Positions 59,070-64,000 of a DNA stretch of 64,000 nucleotides are shown here, piece after piece. This DNA comes from Ramlibacter sp. GTDB lineage: Bacteria; Pseudomonadota; Gammaproteobacteria; Burkholderiales; Burkholderiaceae_C. The stretch's first letter is position 1. Each line of letters begins with the position of its first letter. The DNA lies in the NCBI GenBank assembly GCA_019635435.1, contig JAHBZM010000001.1:372001-436000 (forward strand). Reading direction: 5' to 3'. A model generated the notes under the pieces. That model saw nothing but the letters and a program-made list of their open reading frames with translations, did not search any database and was not told the DNA's origin. Both the position numbers and the translations under genes were made by a program.

Positions 59070-59750
59070 ATGGGTTTTGCAGACCGGGACTACGCGCACG
59101 CGCGGCAGGAAGGCAAGCGCGTTTTCAGCGCACCAGAGCCCTCTGCCCTCTCCACGCTCTGGATCATTCTTTTCTGGGGCGTGATGGCTCTGGCCTGTTA
59201 CCGGGCCATCACCTGGTGGCAGCAAGGCCAGCAGCAGGCCCGCACGCCGCCCCCCGCTGCGTCTGCCCAGCCTGCGGCGCCACCCTCGGCCCCCGGGCGC
59301 GCCGAGCCTGCGGCGCGCCAGAGCCCGGCCCAGGCAAGCCGCCAGCTGCCGCCCACACCGCCCACCGCAGAACAGCCCGACAGCGTGCAGCCCGCCCAGG
59401 TGACCAAGTGCATCGTCAACGGATTGACCACCTACACCGACCAGCCCTGCCCGTCCAACGCCAGGGCGGTTGCGGTCAACGTCAATCCTGCGGTCAATGT
59501 TGTGGACCGCGTGCCCGCCTCACCGGCCGCGCTGCCCCTGCCGGAAGCCATCGCCCAGGGCACACCCCCGCCCGCCGCACCCGCGGAAGCGCCTGAGCAG
59601 TGGAAGAAACGGGTCTGTGCCTACCACGACGACGCCATCAAGTGGATCGACGCGCGGGCCCGCCAGCCGCTCAGCGCCTGGGAGCAGGACGATCTGGCCG
59701 CGCGGCGCAAGAAGCACCGCGACGAGCAATACCGGCTGCGCTGCCAGTAG
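59070..59750 (+). CDS. DUF4124-like membrane-anchored protein
   Basis: A 226-residue protein. After MGFADRDYAHARQ, one membrane helix (LWIILFWGVMALACYRAITWW), a long proline/alanine linker and a DUF4124-like block KCIVNGLTTYTDQPCP (paired cysteines), ending with a charged helical tail. The ATG at 59070 fits MGFADRDY-type starts; 59046 and 59064 are in frame too. Function unknown; DUF4124 segments are usually periplasmic. Confidence 0.75.
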   Translation: MGFADRDYAHARQEGKRVFSAPEPSALSTLWIILFWGVMALACYRAITWWQQGQQQARTPPPAASAQPAAPPSAPGRAEPAARQSPAQASRQLPPTPPTAEQPDSVQPAQVTKCIVNGLTTYTDQPCPSNARAVAVNVNPAVNVVDRVPASPAALPLPEAIAQGTPPPAAPAEAPEQWKKRVCAYHDDAIKWIDARARQPLSAWEQDDLAARRKKHRDEQYRLRCQ

Positions 59751-59779
59751 CTGGCGCGCACAGGCGGCTCACCCCGGCC

Positions 59780-60394
59780 TCACGCCAGCGCCGCATGCCG
59801 CCGCACCGTGGCGGGCAGCGCCTGGCGCTGGCAGGCCTGCAGCTTCATCAGCAGCGCATGGCCCGCGTCGGCCAGCGAGAACTGCGCGCACAGGTCGGCC
59901 TGGATGCGTGCCAGCAGCTGGGCCGCCACCTCGGCATCGGCCAGCGCCCGGTGCGCGCGGCCGGCCGGTGGCAGCGCGTGCCAGGCCGCCAGCGTGCCCA
60001 GCCGGTGGTTGGGCGCCTGCGGGTAGAGCCGGCGCGCCAGCAGCAGCGTGCAGGCAAACGGCTGCGCCGCCACCTGCCCCAGCCGCGCCAGCTCGGCCGC
60101 CCAGAAGCGCCGGTCAAACGCGGCGTTGTGCGCCACCATGGGCGCGTTGCCCACAAAGCGGCTGGCATCGGCCATGACCTCGTGCGCGGGCGGCGCGGCG
60201 AGAATCATGTGGTTGCTAATGCCGGTGTACGACTCGATGAACGAATTGATACGCACGCCCGCGTTCATCAGCGACTGGAAGCGGTCCACCACCTGCCCGC
60301 GCTCCAGCAACACAATCGCCACCTCGGTGGCCCGGTCGCCCTGCGCGGGCGACAGGCCCGTGGTTTCAAAGTCGATCACGGCCATGCGGGTCAT
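59780..60394 (-). CDS. DEDDh 3'-5' exonuclease (DnaQ-like)
   Basis: A 204-residue DEDDh exonuclease. ExoI: VIDFETTGL (Asp, Glu); ExoII: VAHNAAFDRRF (Asp); ExoIII: HRALADAEV (His, Asp). DnaQ-like, probably a proofreading or nucleic-acid-degrading enzyme. Stand-alone, not the polymerase III epsilon subunit (no C-terminal binding segment). Start ATG at 60394. Confidence 0.92.
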   Translation of the reverse strand: MTRMAVIDFETTGLSPAQGDRATEVAIVLLERGQVVDRFQSLMNAGVRINSFIESYTGISNHMILAAPPAHEVMADASRFVGNAPMVAHNAAFDRRFWAAELARLGQVAAQPFACTLLLARRLYPQAPNHRLGTLAAWHALPPAGRAHRALADAEVAAQLLARIQADLCAQFSLADAGHALLMKLQACQRQALPATVRRHAALA

Positions 60395-60451
60395 GCCGCG
60401 AGTCTAGCGGCAGGAGGTGGTGCGGCTGGGAGGGCGGCGCCTGACCCGCCA

Positions 60452-60517
60452 TTTGCTCCGTTTTTGATAGCGCGCAGTGGCCGCCCCGTCTGGACTCCAG
60501 CCCTTCTTCATTCAGAA
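60452..60517. repeat. dispersed intergenic repeat, copy 4
   Basis: TTTGCTCCGTTTTTGATAGC, then CGCAGTGGCCGCCC and CTGGACTCCAGCCC. Its right end (from 60508) supplies the stop codon and last codons of the DUF296 gene, so that gene's C-terminus lies in the repeat. Confidence 0.75.
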
Positions 60518-60930
60518 CCGGCCATTCTGGCGGCCACCAGCTCGGCATAACCCGTGGCTGCATCCACCTGGCGGCTGAACTGCCACTGCGGCAACAGCGC
60601 CAGCACCACCTCGGCCGTGGTGCGCACCGTGCAGCCCGCCAGCAGGTGGCCGCCCAGCACCGTGCCGTCGGCCCGCGACACGCTGGCATGCAGGTGCGGC
60701 CCGTTGGCGCTGAAGGTGCCCGAGAGCGTCAGCAGCTCCAGCGGCCCGCTGATGGCCGTGCCCGCGTCCTGCGCCGCGTAGCGCAGCACCGCGCCCTGCA
60801 GGCTGCCCACCGCCGACACCACGCAGCCGGCCTGCACGCCGTGGGCCTGCGCAAGGGCCGCGTAGGCACGCTCCAGCGCGGCGCGCAGGTCGTCGCCGGG
60901 GGCAAGGCGCAGGACTTCGATGTGAAGCAT
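60508..60930 (-). CDS. DUF296 (PCC domain) DNA-binding-like protein
   Basis: A 140-residue protein of the PPC/DUF296 fold (plants and prokaryotes conserved domain). Pattern: CVVSAVGSLQGAVLRYA and GPHLHASVSRADGTVLGGHL, with the GxHLHxS...GGHL signature. In bacteria these are of unknown function. The stop codon and last few codons lie in the dispersed repeat, a sign that the 3' end has been replaced by it. Confidence 0.88.
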   Translation of the reverse strand: MLHIEVLRLAPGDDLRAALERAYAALAQAHGVQAGCVVSAVGSLQGAVLRYAAQDAGTAISGPLELLTLSGTFSANGPHLHASVSRADGTVLGGHLLAGCTVRTTAEVVLALLPQWQFSRQVDAATGYAELVAARMAGSE

Positions 60931-60939
60931 CGCGCCATT

Positions 60940-61250
60940 GTGCCCACGCCTTCAACGCCCGTCGAACCACCTGACCGGAGCGATCCTGGTCTGCGCCGGC
61001 GGCTCCACGCAGCGGTTCTGGATCCCCGAGCGCGTCAACGCCAAGGACTTTGACGGCTTGTGCGAGATGCCCATCAACGTGGAGGGCAGCCTGGGCTATG
61101 GGTGGACACCAAAGCCGACGAAGGCGCCGGCCGCCCGGGGTATGCGGTGGTGCTGGCGCTTGGCGGAGGGAAGGTGCAGGGGATCAGGGATTTTCGGTAT
61201 GCGCGGTGGGTGGGGGAGGGGTGGCGCAGTAGCGGTATGCGGACCCGCCA
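60940..61250 (+). pseudogene. degraded coding remnant before the R-M island
   Basis: In a 393-bp gap without a confident gene, protein-like phrases appear in two frames: VCAGGSTQRFWIPERVNAK up to about 61100, and DTKADEGAGRPGYAVVLALG followed by GIRDFRYARW up to about 61210. A frame shift between them would join them as the C-terminal part of one gene, whose start is missing. The second half resembles the C-terminal domain of some ECF sigma factors, but weakly. Best read as the broken edge of the region where the R-M island entered. Confidence 0.35.
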
Positions 61251-61292
61251 GCGCAAAATAAATACTGGATGGATTTACATGGGGACAAAAAC

Positions 61293-61307
61293 CGGACAAA
61301 ATGTCCG
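61293..61307. promoter_or_regulatory. SsoII-like operator before the methyltransferase gene
   Basis: CGGACA-AAA-TGTCCG, a perfect 15-bp inverted repeat around a 3-base centre, 17 bp before the ATG at 61324. It closely resembles the GGACAAATTGTCC-type site bound by the N-terminal HTH domain of M.SsoII (recalled from literature). The adjacent methyltransferase has such an HTH. Autoregulation is inferred. Confidence 0.65.
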
Positions 61308-61323
61308 AAATTATTCCCGCCGT

Positions 61324-62586
61324 ATGACAAAACCACTATCCACCCAAGACCACACCGCCACCATCGCCTACTTGGCTGCTGCGCGAAAAACACATAACCA
61401 GGAAACCGTTGCCAGACACCTTGGCGTAACCGCCCGACATCTGCGCCGATGGGAAACGGGCGAATTGCTACCTCCCGCTCACGTCGCGGCCGAGTTGCAA
61501 CGCCTGCTCAATTTCGGCCCATTACCGGGCCGCCGCGGTGACTTCAGGTTTATTGATCTATTTGCCGGCATTGGGGGTATCCGACTTGCGTTTGAGGCGA
61601 TCGGCGGCGAATGCGTGTTCACAAGCGAGTGGGATTCATACGCGCAGAAGACATATATGGAGAACTTCCCCGGTGGCCATCCGCTAAATGGCGACATTAC
61701 AAAGATTGACGCAGAAGACGTACCCGACCACGACGTATTGTTAGGGGGCTTTCCTTGCCAGCCGTTCTCCATCGCAGGCGTGTCCAAGAAAAATGCACTG
61801 GGCCGTGCGCATGGCTTCGCAGATGAAACTCAAGGCACCTTGTTTTTTGACGTAGCGAGAATCATTGAAAAGAAGCGCCCACGTGCCTTCTTGCTGGAGA
61901 ACGTGAAGAACCTGCAATCACACGACAAGGGTCGCACGTTTGACGTCATACAGCGCGTTTTACGTGAAGACCTTGGCTACCAGGTATTCTTCAAAGTCAT
62001 CGACGGGGCGCATTTTGTGCCGCAGCATCGCGAGCGCATCATCATCATCGGCTTCCGCGATCCGGTCATCTTTGACTGGGACATGGTGGACCTGCCGAGC
62101 AAGGGCCTGCACACTCTGGGCGAAGTTCTTCACAAGAAAACAGGCGAACCCAATATTGAGTCGGACATGTCAAAGTACTACGACCATACCAAAGGCAAGG
62201 TGCTGGAGAAGTACACGCTGACCGACAACCTTTGGACCTACCTTCAGAACTACAAACAGAAGCACCAGGCAGCAGGCAATGGCTTTGGCTTCGGACTCGT
62301 GACGCCCAAGAGTGTGACTCGTACGCTATCTGCCCGCTACTACAAGGACGGCTCCGAAATCCTGTTTAGTCAGGGGAGCAAAAAGAACCCTCGCCGACTG
62401 ACACCACGCGAATGCGCGCGCCTCATGGGCTTTCCGGACAGCTTCAAGATTCCGGTGTCAGATACACGTGCCTACAAGCAGTTTGGCAACTCGGTGGTGG
62501 TTCCCGTGATGGAAGCTGTCGCGCGAGCCATGCAGCCAATGATTTGCGAACCAGCTCGACCGGATCGTGAACTGCTCGCAGCCTGA
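61324..62586 (+). CDS. dcm: DNA (cytosine-5) methyltransferase with N-terminal HTH (Dcm/M.EcoRII/M.SsoII type)
   Basis: A 420-residue C5 methyltransferase. HTH around residues 25-46 (QETVARHLGVTARHLRRWE). Motif I IDLFAGIGGIRLAFE, motif IV GGFPCQPFS (catalytic Cys145), motif VI LLENVKNL, motif VIII QHRERIIIIGF and motif X YKQFGNSVVVPV are all present. It methylates the internal cytosine of a CCWGG- or CCNGG-type site, a guess from family and from the neighbouring genes. The start at 61324 leaves the operator (61293-61307) untranslated; upstream ATG 61279 is rejected. GC content drops sharply from here. Confidence 0.95.
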   Translation: MTKPLSTQDHTATIAYLAAARKTHNQETVARHLGVTARHLRRWETGELLPPAHVAAELQRLLNFGPLPGRRGDFRFIDLFAGIGGIRLAFEAIGGECVFTSEWDSYAQKTYMENFPGGHPLNGDITKIDAEDVPDHDVLLGGFPCQPFSIAGVSKKNALGRAHGFADETQGTLFFDVARIIEKKRPRAFLLENVKNLQSHDKGRTFDVIQRVLREDLGYQVFFKVIDGAHFVPQHRERIIIIGFRDPVIFDWDMVDLPSKGLHTLGEVLHKKTGEPNIESDMSKYYDHTKGKVLEKYTLTDNLWTYLQNYKQKHQAAGNGFGFGLVTPKSVTRTLSARYYKDGSEILFSQGSKKNPRRLTPRECARLMGFPDSFKIPVSDTRAYKQFGNSVVVPVMEAVARAMQPMICEPARPDRELLAA

Positions 62587-62602
62587 ACACCGGAGCCTAA
62601 CC

Positions 62603-62878
62603 ATGCAAACCGCCCCGCGCATCCCAGACCTGCCGAATGCTTCAGCCTTTGCAATGAACCGCTGGTTCTACAAGATGCAAAAGGCCGGGCTGCTCTATCA
62701 CCCAGATGAACCGGCGGAGAACATTGTCAATGTTGTCACTGGTCGCCCCACGTTTACCGCTGACGAATGTCGGAAATTGGACGCTGCTGTTGAAAAAATG
62801 TTTGAAATGCACGGCGATAAAGTCTACGACGTTTGTCTGCGCTATTTTCAAAAAGCCTTAGGAATTCGCCCCCAGTGA
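62603..62878 (+). CDS. 91-residue unknown protein inside the R-M operon
   Basis: I do not recognise this protein. It starts MQTAPRIPDLPNASAFAMNR, with conserved-looking features AFAMNRWFYKMQKAGLLYHPDEP and a helical second half (TADECRKLDAAVEKMFEMH). No cysteine cluster or HTH is evident. It begins 16 bp after the methyltransferase with a CGGAG site and its stop overlaps the vsr start (GTGA), so it is translated with them. Candidate controller, adaptor or repair partner; no function is claimed. Confidence 0.75.
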   Translation: MQTAPRIPDLPNASAFAMNRWFYKMQKAGLLYHPDEPAENIVNVVTGRPTFTADECRKLDAAVEKMFEMHGDKVYDVCLRYFQKALGIRPQ

Positions 62879-63306
62879 CGGACGTTGTAGACGCAGCCAC
62901 GCGCAGTCGGATGATGTCCGGCATCCGCGGGGCAAACACCACTCCAGAACTCTTCCTTCGCAAAGCCCTTCACGCACAAGGATTCCGGTATCGACTCGGT
63001 GGGGCGGGATTGCCTGGTAAGCCAGATCTCGTTCTGCCCTCACGACGGACCGTTGTTTTCATTCATGGCTGCTTCTGGCATCGCCATACTTGCGAGTACT
63101 TTAAATGGCCCAAGAGCAACCAAGCCTTCTGGCGCGACAAGCTTGAAGGCAACGCTTTGAGGGATGCCAACACCAAGAAGGAGCTCTTGCGCCTAGGCTG
63201 GCGTGTTCTTACAGTCTGGGAGTGCGAGCTGAAAAAGACTCGCTACACATTGCCAAATCCGGCAGTTAACCGCGTCTCAAGAATTCTTGCCAAAGGTTCA
63301 CCATGA
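62875..63306 (+). CDS. vsr: very short patch repair endonuclease Vsr
   Basis: A 143-residue protein. Typical Vsr core: RSRMMSGIRGANTTPE, catalytic Asp51 (KPDLVLP), and the zinc/active-site block FIHGCFWHRHTC (His64, Cys66, His69, Cys73). It nicks T:G mismatches left by deamination of 5-methylcytosine, so it accompanies C5 methyltransferases. GTG start at 62875 overlaps the previous stop; an in-frame start at 62833 lies in the preceding gene. Confidence 0.95.
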   Translation: MTDVVDAATRSRMMSGIRGANTTPELFLRKALHAQGFRYRLGGAGLPGKPDLVLPSRRTVVFIHGCFWHRHTCEYFKWPKSNQAFWRDKLEGNALRDANTKKELLRLGWRVLTVWECELKKTRYTLPNPAVNRVSRILAKGSP

Positions 63307-64000
63307 CATCTCTCAGCACGTACTTCAAAGGTACGGCGAGCAAATATCTCAGTGCCGTTGATGCCACCCCAAGCTCTAACCAGCATGAAATCGGCTCCAA
63401 CAAGTTCACGGCGATCCTTGGAACACCCGGCAACGCAAAGCTTCGCTTCAAGGCGACTTTCTTATTCTTCAATCCCGATACGGAACAACCGGAGTCCTGC
63501 CGCGACGATGTGACTTACTACGACGCTCGCCTCAATCAGCCGCATCGGGCACCCGAATATCGGCTGTACTACAAAAACAACTTAGTAACAGAGCAGCTTC
63601 GTGAGGGTGACTTCTGTCTTGTCGGCGCACTGACAACCGGTGAGCTACTAATCGCCATTGCAAGACCCGGTAGCGAAGATGAGCGGCGAGTACGTTACTT
63701 ATTCGACATTGACGAGGCAAAGCAGCAATGGGAAATTGACAGCAGCATCAGCACAGGTGATTTGGACATCGCTTCACGAAGCATCTTGGACGCTCTTGGC
63801 ATAGAAGCGGTTGACGCTGCTGACGAAATGCTGGACCGAATGGTTGACAAATTCGGCCTGCGGTTTCCACCTACAAAGGAGTTTTCAGCATTTGCTCGTG
63901 AGACTCTCGGCAAGCATGCTGACCCTTTAGCTTCTCCGGACCAAGCGCTGGAAGAGTGGATGAAGCAGGAGGAGCGTCTCTTTCGGAGCCTGGAACGCGC
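63303..64000 (+). CDS. EcoRII-like type II restriction endonuclease (partial, runs off the window)
   Basis: An open frame of 232 codons from ATG 63303, overlapping the vsr stop by 4 bp, still open at the window end. The N-terminal part (HEIGSNKFTAILG, DDVTYYDARLNQ, EYRLYYKNN, EGDFCLVGALTTGELLIAI) resembles the effector-binding N-terminal domain of EcoRII, and the end (ALEEWMKQEERLFRSLER) matches the start of the EcoRII C-terminal catalytic domain. The catalytic PD-(D/E)XK residues lie beyond the window. Assigned by pattern and by its place after the C5 methyltransferase and vsr. Confidence 0.8.
   Translation, partial: MTSLSTYFKGTASKYLSAVDATPSSNQHEIGSNKFTAILGTPGNAKLRFKATFLFFNPDTEQPESCRDDVTYYDARLNQPHRAPEYRLYYKNNLVTEQLREGDFCLVGALTTGELLIAIARPGSEDERRVRYLFDIDEAKQQWEIDSSISTGDLDIASRSILDALGIEAVDAADEMLDRMVDKFGLRFPPTKEFSAFARETLGKHADPLASPDQALEEWMKQEERLFRSLER

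Noticed and set aside
1..64000. CRISPR arrays, tRNA and rRNA genes, insertion sequences
   Set aside because: No regularly spaced repeats, no tRNA-like cloverleaf or rRNA core motif and no transposase frame was recognised.

Overview
The window is GC-rich (about two thirds G+C by eye) and densely packed. Its gene content points to a betaproteobacterium of the order Burkholderiales, probably family Comamonadaceae (Acidovorax/Variovorax/Rhodoferax-like). The evidence is the mnmG-rsmG-parA-parB chromosome-partition locus, minCDE, a Bug-type (tripartite tricarboxylate) binding protein, DUF4148 and DUF4124 proteins, and several interspersed repeats typical of that group. This is chromosomal DNA. Four parS-like sites around mnmG suggest the left end lies near the replication origin.

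Layout. 1-5 kb: partition and tRNA/rRNA modification genes (parB partial, parA, rsmG, mnmG). 5-15 kb: small metabolic and regulatory genes (two Crp/Fnr regulators, DUF1772, FMN reductase, YkgJ, HD protein plus class II aldolase, transglutaminase, DUF1328, AsmA-like, GST, MFS, Old Yellow Enzyme, hemerythrin). 15.7-18.6 kb: a copper-resistance unit (copA divergent from copZ-cueR) with two almost identical CueR-type promoters facing apart. 18.7-20.6 kb: a repeat lipoprotein and a LuxR-type response regulator. 20.7-26.5 kb: a polyamine/opine-type ABC transporter with a GntR regulator and an Asp/Glu/hydantoin racemase-like protein. 26.5-29 kb: pirin, and a CMD protein divergent from an AraC regulator. 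29-35 kb: a sugar-acid catabolic operon (RraA-like, IlvD/Edd dehydratase, semialdehyde dehydrogenase, Bug) with its divergent GntR regulator.

35.5-44.7 kb: a chaperone-usher pilus locus of the archaic/Csu (spore coat U) kind. A sigma-54 response regulator, chaperone, usher, tip protein, hybrid histidine kinase and a PD-(D/E)XK-like protein run one way. The major pilin runs the other way from a recognisable -24/-12 promoter with upstream activator-like repeats. 44.8-52 kb: envelope/stress genes, including a ybhP-clsB-ybhN-type operon in which ybhN is duplicated in tandem. Four genes here and near 10.4 kb share an exact 10-bp element (GTCCTACAGC) upstream. 52.2-54.1 kb: minCDE. 54.4-61 kb: miscellaneous genes (DUF4148, hydrolase, Fic, NnrU, VOC, a nucleotidyltransferase with an overlapping small gene, DUF4124, exonuclease, DUF296). 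61.3-64 kb: a visibly more AT-rich island carrying a type II restriction-modification operon (C5 methyltransferase with N-terminal HTH, a 91-residue unknown, vsr, and an EcoRII-like endonuclease cut by the window edge).

The most interesting signals are the self-regulated R-M island with an SsoII-like operator, the parS cluster, the sigma-54 pilus circuit, the shared GTCCTACAGC element, and two cases where dispersed palindromic repeats have become part of protein-coding sequence (AsmA-like protein and ABC permease). No rRNA, tRNA or CRISPR array was seen.
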